This document shows, in pieces, positions 8,782-15,391 of a stretch of DNA of 15,583 bases (its first letter is position 1; every line of letters begins with the position of its first letter). Origin of the DNA: Pseudomonadota bacterium (GTDB lineage Bacteria; Pseudomonadota; Gammaproteobacteria; Acidiferrobacterales; UBA6901); contig JAJXUF010000074.1 of the NCBI GenBank assembly GCA_021783175.1, positions 1-15,583 of the forward strand. Direction: 5' to 3'. Under the pieces are notes generated by a model. The model did no database searches. It saw only the letters and a list, made by a program, of their open reading frames with translations, and was not told where the DNA came from. Made by a program: the position numbers and the translations under genes.

Positions 8782-8952
8782 TTAAATTGTCACCCCTAGG
8801 CAGGCACCCTGTGCGACCAGAAGATTGAGATTCCAGATTGCTGCGAAGGTGGAATGCGGATCGAGCCACACTTGCATTTTCTTCCCCAGTCGCTCCCCCA
8901 CAAATCCCCCCACTCCAGTAAGAAATGTCCGGAAAGGATGCATGCGATTCAT
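8782..8952 (-). CDS. Possible small hydrophobic protein, 56 aa
   Basis: An ORF of 56 codons starts at ATG 8952, nine bases past the stop of the DUF3617-like gene, on the same strand. The product begins MNRMHPFRTFLTGVGGFVGE. It has a glycine-rich hydrophobic segment (about 9-19), a basic stretch (ERLGKKMQVW) and a hydrophobic C-terminus (IWNLNLLVAQGACLGVTI), so it could be a membrane-associated or two-helix protein. No clear ribosome binding site is seen, and an in-frame TTG at 8973 would overlap the upstream gene. It sits in line with genes transcribed toward the macroglobulin, with 124 bases between its stop and that start. I do not recognise a family, and it could be chance. Confidence 0.33.
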   Translation of the reverse strand: MNRMHPFRTFLTGVGGFVGERLGKKMQVWLDPHSTFAAIWNLNLLVAQGACLGVTI

Positions 8953-8960
8953 TTTTATCG

Positions 8961-9458
8961 CTATCCAGTGCAAACGCCCACCAACCGTGTGACAAACCAG
9001 GACGGCGGTGGAGCGAAAGGCACGCCATCAATAACAGCGTGAAAGACCCCGTGTGCCGAACGACCATCTGAAGAAACGATTGCTTGCGCACTAACATATA
9101 TGACCGGATCACCCGGAGGCTTGCAGACCGTCTCTAACACATATAAGCCGTTGGCGGCATCAGACCGCACGACTTTCCATGGATCACATTGCTTTTCGTG
9201 ACGTGGGATTTTGACCACAGCTACTACATCCGCTGTCTTGGCGCAGAAGTTCTCGTGGTAAACGCGTTTGCCGGTCATCGGGCTAAAGAACCAAGTCGTT
9301 GATTCCCATTCTCCTTGCGCGATGGGCGTCGCATGGGTAAGTGTGCTGGAACAGCCTGTGACCATGATTGCAAACATGAAGAGGCGAGCATGCACTCTCA
9401 GAGGATCGCTCTTGCATGTAACGGGACTTACCATTTGTTGGCGAAGTAAGCAGTCCAT
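8961..9458 (-). CDS. DUF3617-like lipoprotein
   Basis: The 165-residue frame carries a lipoprotein signal: a basic stretch (RVHAR), a hydrophobic core (LFMFAIMVTG) and a lipobox VTGC at Cys36. The mature part matches the DUF3617 pattern of small periplasmic proteins of unknown function: an early QGEWE strand, four cysteines (72, 91, 112, 163) able to form two disulfides, and an ending WFVTRLVGVC like the usual arginine, glycine, cysteine tail. The start is uncertain: ATG 9458, ATG 9434 or a GTG just before the basic stretch are all possible, and none has a good ribosome binding site. The gene begins 18 bases after the LprI-family stop, so the two are probably co-transcribed. The family assignment is by pattern and is moderately secure. 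Confidence 0.65.
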   Translation of the reverse strand: MDCLLRQQMVSPVTCKSDPLRVHARLFMFAIMVTGCSSTLTHATPIAQGEWESTTWFFSPMTGKRVYHENFCAKTADVVAVVKIPRHEKQCDPWKVVRSDAANGLYVLETVCKPPGDPVIYVSAQAIVSSDGRSAHGVFHAVIDGVPFAPPPSWFVTRLVGVCTG

Positions 9459-9476
9459 GAAGGCTTTTTATTAGCT

Positions 9477-9881
9477 TTATTGCCAGCTATGGCTGCCGAT
9501 CATGTCTGAATGGCATGCTCCGGCTTTGCATTCAAGTAGTCGGCTGCGAAGATATTCGCTACGCTTGCGGTTGATTTCGTAGTTGCATTCCACGTTGATT
9601 GCGCCAGGGTTCGTCTGGCAGGTCCGGTCCCGGTACTTGATCCAGTCCCGTTCAGCTTGCTGAAGCCGTACCCTGTCTCTCCCTTGGAGAAAGCCGTACA
9701 GTGCCTTGTAGGCGACGTTGAGCTGCGTGTCGGATTCGACAAAAAGCTTACTAAAGCAGTAGGTCTTGTCGTAGGGGCTGGTGTACTTGTCACATGTTTC
9801 CGCAGCACGTGTGCCGTGGAAGCAGAACACTGCAAATGAAGCAAGTAAGACCGTGATGGCGCGTTTCATCGAGAAGCCCAT
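9477..9881 (-). CDS. LprI/DUF1311 family periplasmic protein (possible lysozyme inhibitor)
   Basis: The family is named after mycobacterial LprI, reported to inhibit lysozyme; most members are uncharacterised. The 134-aa product has a signal peptide (MKRAITVLLASFAVFCFHGTRA, split here as core residues 8-22) with a cut near Ala26-Ala27. Family marks follow: Cys30 and Cys42 flanking a short helix, SDTQLNVAYKAL, then LQQAERDWIKYRDRTC and a Cys-containing ECNYEINRKRSEYLR helix. Six cysteines in the mature part (30, 42, 88, 99, 118, 123) would allow three disulfides, as expected for a periplasmic protein. Start ATG 9881 or ATG 9869 is possible; neither has a clear ribosome binding site. It appears to head the - strand run leading to the macroglobulin and pbpC. 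An anti-lysozyme role is inferred from the family name only. Confidence 0.85.
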   Translation of the reverse strand: MGFSMKRAITVLLASFAVFCFHGTRAAETCDKYTSPYDKTYCFSKLFVESDTQLNVAYKALYGFLQGRDRVRLQQAERDWIKYRDRTCQTNPGAINVECNYEINRKRSEYLRSRLLECKAGACHSDMIGSHSWQ

Positions 9882-9905
9882 TTTTTTGATTAGTAGAGAT
9901 TGCCG

Positions 9906-10097
9906 TTAGCACCGACACGCGCTCAACTCGGTTTTCTTTTGCAAATAGGGCCAATCGTTTGCCGTTAACGAAGGCTTGGTGCGGCAGCGCATCATAGAAA
10001 CGCTTGGCGAGTCCGTTAAGGAATGCAAAAACGTCTGTCCGCGCTTTGCGTAAGCACGCCGCCTGCAGATCAAAGGACTGCGCCCTTCGTCAGCCAT
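9906..10097 (-). CDS. Possible small basic protein, 63 aa
   Basis: The ORF starts at ATG 10097 with a very strong purine-rich ribosome binding site, GTGAGGGGGGTA, directly upstream on the - strand. It runs for 63 codons to a stop 24 bases before the LprI-family ATG. The product begins MADEGRSPLICRRRAYAKRG and ends TELSACRC. It is basic, with four cysteines and no membrane segment. The composition is not obviously protein-like, so the good start site is the main support. It could be a leader ORF or a degraded gene. No family is recognised. Confidence 0.28.
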   Translation of the reverse strand: MADEGRSPLICRRRAYAKRGQTFLHSLTDSPSVSMMRCRTKPSLTANDWPYLQKKTELSACRC

Positions 10098-10529
10098 TAC
10101 CCCCCTCACTGGGTTTTGTTTTGCGGCATGATAGGTGAAATACGACGCAATAAAATTACTCGAAGCTTAAGTTATGTTCGCTTAGGGACTGTTTGATTTC
10201 AGCTAGTCACTATCGGCCACGCACTGGAAGAGTTTATTTACGCGAGAATCGTCCGCTTTCATGCTGAGAAGAAATTTGCTGGCACGGGCATTGCTGTTAA
10301 CCAATTAGAATTAGCCTGTACCCAGTAGTTGCCTATCATGAAGACCCAACCCAACTCATCACCTTGCCGGCGAACAATGACCTAGTGGTCTTATGAGCCA
10401 CGGGCGCATGTATTGGACGACGCGTAAGCGCTTCATGGAATCCGAGGAAGTATCCCGCCTCTTGGAGCACGCCTGACATTCAGCGGCATTATTGTTGGAC
10501 GCGGCGGAACCGACATAGACAGCAAGAGT
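10098..10529. other. Intergenic stretch, possible relic coding fragments
   Basis: No convincing gene is seen. Two short + strand frames look more protein-like than chance. One, 10197-10328, has no start codon and reads TIGHALEEFIYARIVRFHAE followed by more coding-like residues. The other, 10393-10476, is a 27-codon ORF beginning MSHGRMYWTTRKRFMESEEV. Both may be relics of lost genes. Promoters for the leftward LprI run would lie here, but no clear -35/-10 pair was found. Confidence 0.35.
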
Positions 10530-11642
10530 TCAGGGTTGCGCAATCGCAAGAGACGCCGGGTTCGCTCCCGCAGCAAACGGACTTCCCCGGATGAGAGTCA
10601 GTGCACCCGTAGCAGGAGCGGCATGATAGGCCGATACGGCTATTTGACCCCCACCCCCCTGATACACGAAAGTGCCCGTGGGGTTAAGCGTAACGGAAGG
10701 TGATCCATTTCCTATCCGAAAAGGACCACTTTGAATTTTTGTGAGCGCACCTGTAGATGGGTTGATGCGATAGGCGTATACATCGTTGCTGTTTCCGATC
10801 GTCATATAGGCTCTGGTGCCTGCGGAGTTGATCACGATAGGGCCTTGTATGTGTCCAGTGCTGAACGGACTGCCAGGGATGTGAGTGAGTGCACCGGTGG
10901 CGGTATTGACGCGAAAGATTGAAAGAGTTTTTCTACCCGCCATATAGGCGAAAGCGCCGTGGGGGCTAATCGTGATTGACGCGGCACCGTTTCCCGGACT
11001 GGTCGTCACCGGTATAAGCACCCCAGAGGCGGAGTCAATGCTTAAGATCGAGACCGCTCCCTCATCGCCAACGACGTAGGCAAAGGATCCTGCCGGATCA
11101 ATTGTGATCGACAAAGGGCCCTGCGCCACGGGGAAAGGGCTCCCTGGAATTGGGGTGAGAGCGCCGGTAGAGGTGTTAATGCGGTAAGCCAGCACAGTTT
11201 TGCTATTTTGACTCCCCACATAGGCAAAGGTGCCTGCAGGGTTAATCGCGACACGACTTCCTAGATACCCCGTACTAAACGGGTTACCCTGGATTGGAGT
11301 GAGTGCACCGGTGGCAGCGGTGATGCGGTACCCCGAGATAGTTCCGCCGAAATAGTTCTGCACATAGGCAAAAGTGCCACTGGGGTTGACCGTAATCATG
11401 TCGGTGAGTCCGGTCACAAATGGACTCCCCGGGACTTGGGTGAGCGCACCCGTGACGGCGTTGATGCGGTAGGCAGAAACCGTTCCACTGCCGGCGTTCG
11501 CGGCGTAGAGGTATTGGGGTCTCGAGGACGTCGATTGAATTTGAGGGGTTGTGGAACACGCCGTCATCGACAAGATCACCAGCAAACCGAGAACTCGCTT
11601 GGCGTGCGCGTTGAAATCATACTTTGTCGGACCCATTTTCAT
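10530..11642 (-). CDS. Seven-bladed beta-propeller lipoprotein (lactonase-like/YVTN type)
   Basis: The 370-aa product has a lipoprotein signal with a basic start (HAKR), a hydrophobic core and lipobox MTAC, lipidation expected at Cys29. From about residue 41 to the end it consists of seven repeats of 44-49 residues following the pattern GTFAYV...SAYRIN..TGALT.IPGSPF.TG....I.INP.G. Seven such units match a closed propeller of the 6-phosphogluconolactonase-like fold. The repeats are very similar to one another and to relatives built only of this unit, so the sugar-lactonase activity is not supported; surface binding or scaffolding is as likely. ATG 11642 has GAGGGAG a few bases upstream. The gene follows the RCC1-repeat gene on the same strand, 224 bases away, with a one-blade relic between them. 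Confidence 0.85.
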   Translation of the reverse strand: MKMGPTKYDFNAHAKRVLGLLVILSMTACSTTPQIQSTSSRPQYLYAANAGSGTVSAYRINAVTGALTQVPGSPFVTGLTDMITVNPSGTFAYVQNYFGGTISGYRITAATGALTPIQGNPFSTGYLGSRVAINPAGTFAYVGSQNSKTVLAYRINTSTGALTPIPGSPFPVAQGPLSITIDPAGSFAYVVGDEGAVSILSIDSASGVLIPVTTSPGNGAASITISPHGAFAYMAGRKTLSIFRVNTATGALTHIPGSPFSTGHIQGPIVINSAGTRAYMTIGNSNDVYAYRINPSTGALTKIQSGPFRIGNGSPSVTLNPTGTFVYQGGGGQIAVSAYHAAPATGALTLIRGSPFAAGANPASLAIAQP

Positions 11643-11660
11643 CTTCTCCCTCGTTAAAGC

Positions 11661-11804
11661 CTAGAGCCGCTTCACGGCTGCACGACCGTAGCTAATGCTG
11701 GCTACTTCCCGTTGCGAGGGGCAGCCGGGAATTTTGCCAAGCACGCCAGTAATGGCATTGATGCGGTAACCTGAAATTCTCTCGCAATTGGCGACATAGA
11801 CGAA
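11661..11804 (-). pseudogene. Relic of a single beta-propeller blade
   Basis: On the - strand, bases 11804 down to 11661 read FVYVANCERISGYRINAITG, then VLGKIPGCP, then an unrelated tail and TAG. This lines up closely with one blade of the neighbouring lipoprotein (YLYAANAGSGTVSAYRINAVTG, ALTQVPGSPF; compare residues 43-73 of that protein). The codon before the Phe is a stop (TAA), and there is no start codon or signal peptide. The stop lies 18 bases before the ATG of the intact propeller gene. I read it as the remains of an older or duplicated propeller gene. Confidence 0.7.
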
Positions 11805-11866
11805 TTACGACTTGCGGACGAGCACACTGATTTGGCCTGGCATTTAACGGAGTGAGGAACGATGGT

Positions 11867-13402
11867 CTACTGAGCCACACCCGCCTGAAATCTTATCCGT
11901 GTCGGCAATGCGACGATCGCGTTCGACGCATCGCCGAGCTGTCCGTGATTGTTGTATCCCCAACCCCACAAATGGCCCATGCTGTCCGTGGCATACGCGA
12001 ATGCGGAGACAAAGTTCGGACTCCTGGCCGACACGCTGACGATCGATGCAGATCCAAGGTCACCAGGAAATCTCACCAGTGCGGGCGGATTGAAGCGATT
12101 GGCTATGTGTCCACTGCCCAATTGACCATACCTATTGTTGCCCCAGGCCCAGAGCCGTCCTGCGCTATCGATGGCATATGCCGCATATCCGTCCGCTCCC
12201 AGGCTGACGATGGAGTCCCCGCGCAACGCGGGCGGGAACTGAACACGCTGCGGAGTGAGTTGCGCTGCGCTCGTATCTTGGCCTAGCGCTCCATAGCGGT
12301 TGCCTCCCCAAGACCAGAGGCGCCCAGCGCTGTCGATGGCGTAGGAGGCGCCATAACTGTAGCGCGCGGCGACCACGCTGACGATGGAAACTGAACGTTG
12401 CCACCAGTGCGTAGGAAACCGAACCTGGACAGGTGTGGATTGACTCGTGGTCGACCCGACGCCGAGCCGACCATTTTCGTTATTTCCGCATGCCCAGAGG
12501 CGGCCAGCGTGATCCAAGGCGAAAAAATCGCCGCTGCTACCGGTCACGAAACTGTCGATTGATACCGCCCCAGCGTTACGGGGGAAGCGAACCTGCGCCG
12601 GATGCATTGTGAAGTCAACATTCACCGAGCCATTGCCTAACTCACCGACGTCGTCGTCTCCCCACGCCCACAGACGACCGGCGTTGTCGAGAGCGTAAAT
12701 CGCGATGAAACCGCCCTCGTCGTTGTAGACTGCGACGCTGGTGATCGAAGCATGCCCTAGAGCAGCAGGAAATTTAACTCGCACTGGGGTCTCGTGACCC
12801 GTCAGCGAGCCATCGCCGAGCTGGCCATTTTCGTTGTTTCCCCAAGCCCAGAGACGGCCAAGACTGTCGACGGCGTACACAGAATCGAAGCCTTCGTGGT
12901 TAGCCGCGATGCTGACGATCAAGGCAGTTCCCAGTGCGGCCGGAAAGTCTACCCGCGTCGCGGTTAAGTGGTTCTCGATATCACCAAATCCAACACCCAG
13001 TTGTCCGTGGCGGTTGTATCCCCAGGCCCAGAGATGGCCGACGCTGTCCAAGGCATAGACGGAGCCGTCTTCAGTGACGGTCAGCCGGATAATCGCAGCG
13101 TGCCCCAGCTTGGCGGGGAATTTGACACGCACCGGAGTTGGACTGTCGATGATCGACCCATTGCCCAACTCGCCCACCTCGTTGCTTCCCCAAGCCCAGA
13201 GTCGTCCAGCGCGATCGATGAAATAACTTGACGCACCATTGGTCGCAAACCGATTACTTAGGCTTGGCTTTGGGGCGACAAAAACGGGTGTGGCCTTCAG
13301 GGCGGCGGCTGTTGCTGCGTTTGCCGACGGCATCAAGATGAATACCACAAAGAAAGCGATGACCGCAGAAACGAAGATCCGAGAATTTCTTGCCATAGAC
13401 AT
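11867..13402 (-). CDS. Secreted RCC1-repeat beta-propeller protein
   Basis: The 511-aa product has a signal peptide (hydrophobic core IFVSAVIAFFVVFILM, cut near Ala30, PSANA-A) and then eight RCC1-type repeats of about 52-62 residues from residue 50 to the end. Each reads roughly YA.DS.GRLWAWG.N..GQLG.G....P..V.FP..LG.ASI.SV. RCC1 folds are seven-bladed propellers, so eight units imply either an extra unit, shared strands closing the ring, or an eight-bladed variant. Bacterial members are mostly uncharacterised; the eukaryotic namesake is a GTPase exchange factor, a role that does not transfer to an exported protein. ATG 13402 or ATG 13396 could be the start; neither has a strong ribosome binding site. 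It is upstream of the propeller lipoprotein on the same strand and divergent from the aspartic protease gene. Confidence 0.88.
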   Translation of the reverse strand: MSMARNSRIFVSAVIAFFVVFILMPSANAATAAALKATPVFVAPKPSLSNRFATNGASSYFIDRAGRLWAWGSNEVGELGNGSIIDSPTPVRVKFPAKLGHAAIIRLTVTEDGSVYALDSVGHLWAWGYNRHGQLGVGFGDIENHLTATRVDFPAALGTALIVSIAANHEGFDSVYAVDSLGRLWAWGNNENGQLGDGSLTGHETPVRVKFPAALGHASITSVAVYNDEGGFIAIYALDNAGRLWAWGDDDVGELGNGSVNVDFTMHPAQVRFPRNAGAVSIDSFVTGSSGDFFALDHAGRLWACGNNENGRLGVGSTTSQSTPVQVRFPTHWWQRSVSIVSVVAARYSYGASYAIDSAGRLWSWGGNRYGALGQDTSAAQLTPQRVQFPPALRGDSIVSLGADGYAAYAIDSAGRLWAWGNNRYGQLGSGHIANRFNPPALVRFPGDLGSASIVSVSARSPNFVSAFAYATDSMGHLWGWGYNNHGQLGDASNAIVALPTRIRFQAGVAQ

Positions 13403-13460
13403 ATTAAGTGAGGGGGCTCCAGAGCGTCGCGCGTATTACGGCCAATCCGCGCGCAAGCTG

Positions 13461-13679
13461 ATGGAATGCGTACTCTTTTTGCGCGTCCGCTGCGAGTTAT
13501 CTGGACATTATAGGGTTACTGAGGATCGCTCTCAGACAGCGCAATCAAGCTTTACACAGGTCGGCAATTTCAGAAGGGGTGTTGCAAACGGGTACGACTG
13601 GCTTGCGATGGCTGCGCTGCTTGCGCTGGGCGTTGTGTTTTTTTATTTTGAAGTGGACCGTATTCCGGTCGGACGCTAA
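13461..13679 (+). CDS. Doubtful 72-aa ORF with one hydrophobic segment
   Basis: Within the 371-base gap between the divergent RCC1 and aspartic protease genes, a + strand frame from ATG 13461 gives a polar N-terminal half and a clear hydrophobic segment (WLAMAALLALGVVFFYF) near residues 47-63. It ends EVDRIPVGR. There is no ribosome binding site. The frame is also open upstream, but only antisense to the RCC1 gene. It may be the C-terminal remnant of a membrane protein or chance. Promoters for both flanking genes must lie in or near this gap; none could be assigned with confidence. Confidence 0.22.
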   Translation: MECVLFLRVRCELSGHYRVTEDRSQTAQSSFTQVGNFRRGVANGYDWLAMAALLALGVVFFYFEVDRIPVGR

Positions 13680-13773
13680 ACAAGATGCACGTAGACCCGA
13701 GTTCATGTCCGCTTAGCTAGACATCTACGACTGGACGGGGAGGCTGTGGCTAAGGGGAAGGCTGCGTAGGCAG

Positions 13774-15036
13774 ATGGAGTGGCATATAGGGGGCACGTTT
13801 GCGAGCCGCTTGTTGGTCTTTGCGATAGCGCTTTTTATGATCGCTTCCCCGGCACGGGCCGATTGCCCCGTAATCCGTGTCGCGACGGTCCAACTTCTCT
13901 CTGGCGGACGCCCGCTGGTCAAGGCTTCCATTGACGGCCATTCAGCAGAGATGCTGGTCGACACGGGCGCCCAATATACGGCGGTGACGCCTAAGATCGC
14001 CGCCAGCCTGGCCTTACCCCGCGATCCCGGGCAACGCATGATGGTTCATACGATTGGCGGAAACGGAGTAAGCGCGAACGTCATTGTGCGAAGACTCAAA
14101 GTTTCCACGCTGAGTTTTCCGGACCTGAGCGCAACAGTGGTGGGGATTCCACCTATGGCGAACGGCTTTAGGCCTGATGGAGTCATTGGGGCGGACGCAC
14201 TTAGCCAATATGATCTCGATCTCGATATACCCCACCGGACCCTGACGTTTTATCAGACGGCTGGATGCACCCCGATCTCACCCCCCTGGCATGGGCAGTA
14301 TCAGACGGTTTCGGCACGGGTGGAAGGCAGGCGTTTCATCATCCCCGCCACGCTCAATGGGCATCCCATGCGGGCGCAATTCGATACTGGTTCGAGGGGG
14401 GAGACGATATTGCTTGTCGCCGCCCATCATATCGGGATCACTGGCAGCGAATTGGACGATGACCCATCCGATACGTTCCTGAGCGCCGGAATGCATCAAT
14501 ATAGGGTGTACCGGCACCTTTTCCAGACGTTTGGAGTTGGACAGGAGACGTTTCGCAACCTGCGGCTCGACGTCGCGGATTTCAGGCAGCCCGGCATCGA
14601 CATGCTGGTCGGCGCGGATTACATGCATGCACGCCGTTTCTTCATCTCCTACGCAAGCAGTACCCTGTTCATCCAAAGAGAAGGGATGACGGCCCAGCCG
14701 GCTGCTCCGCCATTGCAGGGCATGCGGCACGTATATCAATGCCGCCCGACCCTAGAGATCCGACGTATGCTTGCGCCGGGGCACCCCATCCTCGTCAAGC
14801 ACCCCCCGATCAGCCTACCGGCGAGCGTAAGGGCCGATCATGTTACAGGATGCGTTGCGGCGATGTTCCATATTGGGGCCGATGGAATGCCCGTTCACAT
14901 AAAAGTGGTCAAGGTGCATCCGGCCAGCTATGGCCTGCGGAGTTGGATAGTTCAAACCCTCTCACAGGCGAGGTTCGAGCCCTCGACTGTAGGATCAGCC
15001 TGGTACTACGAGGCGATTAGGTTTCATGCCCAGTGA
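13774..15036 (+). CDS. Exported tandem retropepsin-like aspartic protease with TonB-like C-terminal domain
   Basis: The 420-aa product starts with a signal peptide (LLVFAIALFMIA, cut after SPARA29). Two aspartic protease domains follow. The first has the active-site loop LVDTGAQYTAV with Asp63 and the matching DGVIGADAL at 135-143. The second has AQFDTGSRGE with Asp204 and DMLVGADYM at 276-284. Each lobe thus has a DTG and the hydrophobic-Gly motif that supports it, so the two could pair within one chain like pepsin instead of forming a retropepsin-style dimer. From about 345 to the end lies a TonB_C-like fold (LPASVRADHVTGCVAAMFHI... through ILVK and QTLSQARFEPS). The single chain is predicted to be periplasmic. 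ATG 13774 has AGG five bases upstream. Substrate is unknown. Confidence 0.85.
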   Translation: MEWHIGGTFASRLLVFAIALFMIASPARADCPVIRVATVQLLSGGRPLVKASIDGHSAEMLVDTGAQYTAVTPKIAASLALPRDPGQRMMVHTIGGNGVSANVIVRRLKVSTLSFPDLSATVVGIPPMANGFRPDGVIGADALSQYDLDLDIPHRTLTFYQTAGCTPISPPWHGQYQTVSARVEGRRFIIPATLNGHPMRAQFDTGSRGETILLVAAHHIGITGSELDDDPSDTFLSAGMHQYRVYRHLFQTFGVGQETFRNLRLDVADFRQPGIDMLVGADYMHARRFFISYASSTLFIQREGMTAQPAAPPLQGMRHVYQCRPTLEIRRMLAPGHPILVKHPPISLPASVRADHVTGCVAAMFHIGADGMPVHIKVVKVHPASYGLRSWIVQTLSQARFEPSTVGSAWYYEAIRFHAQ

Positions 15037-15107
15037 GGTATTTAAAAGCGGTAACCAGCAATGACAATAACCCGGAAAATACCGAGGCACTAATTCGCGC
15101 ACTTCAT

Positions 15108-15277
15108 CCACACAGTGCCACTATTTCGAGATCGTTTTGCAAAAGAGGCATACGGAAATAATGGCTATATCATTGATTTATAATGGCCCCGAGTGACATT
15201 ATTTCCGTTCGCCTTCAGTAGGTGATGAAAGCGAACGAAAATAATGTCACTAGACACACTTTCGTGGCACTGCGTGG
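15108..15277. repeat. Outer inverted repeat pair bounding a 170-bp structured element
   Basis: CCACACAGTGCCAC at 15108-15121 has an inverted copy, GTGGCACTGCGTGG, at 15264-15277, matching at 13 of 14 positions. The pair encloses the 25-base hairpin arms and the extra core copy. The layout resembles a small non-autonomous mobile element, but no target-site duplication is evident beside the ends. Confidence 0.5.
15192..15251. repeat. Long inverted repeat (25-base arms, 10-base loop)
   Basis: The left arm 15192-15216 starts AGTGACATTATTTCCGTTCG, and the right arm 15227-15251 is its inverted copy with 23 of 25 positions matching, around a 10-base loop. The two mismatches are A-C on the + strand but G-U in a - strand transcript, so a - strand RNA would pair along all 25 positions. 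An exact inverted copy of the arm core, ACGGAAATAATG, lies at 15152-15163. Confidence 0.8.
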
Positions 15278-15391
15278 AAAATCCAGCCTGAGGCGCGAAA
15301 ACATTCTGGGAACGGTGTACTGCTGCCACCTTTGTTTGTTCTTCGCGATCTATAGGATGCCTATCCCGATGGCGCTAAAGGTTCATTTGAA

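Larger units (their letters stand above)
15037..15391. other. Gene-free stretch dominated by nested inverted repeats
   Basis: No coding region is seen between the aspartic protease stop and the next start. The stretch holds an outer pair of 14-base inverted repeats, an inner pair of 25-base arms and a further 12-base copy of the arm core, listed separately. A short pair GGTATTT (15037-15043) and AAATACC (15078-15084) also lies just after the protease stop and could form a weak hairpin. No T-run typical of a factor-independent terminator was found. Confidence 0.55.

Noticed and set aside
8717..9112. A 131-codon - strand frame overlapping the DUF3617-like gene
   Set aside because: It overlaps a frame with a lipobox, paired cysteines and a family pattern, and itself shows no recognisable features.
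10181..10205. GGGACTGTTTGATTTCAGC as an insertion sequence end
   Set aside because: No matching inverted end or transposase sequence was found in the window.
10530..13402. Repeat-rich DNA as a CRISPR or tandem-repeat array
   Set aside because: The periodicity comes from protein blade repeats in frame with two long genes, not from short identical DNA repeats with spacers.
13239..13460. Upstream extension of the + strand frame ending at 13679
   Set aside because: It is antisense to the signal peptide region of the RCC1 gene and has no start site support.
15192..15251. The long hairpin as a plain factor-independent terminator
   Set aside because: It is 155 bases past the protease stop, lacks a T-run and is much longer than usual terminator stems.
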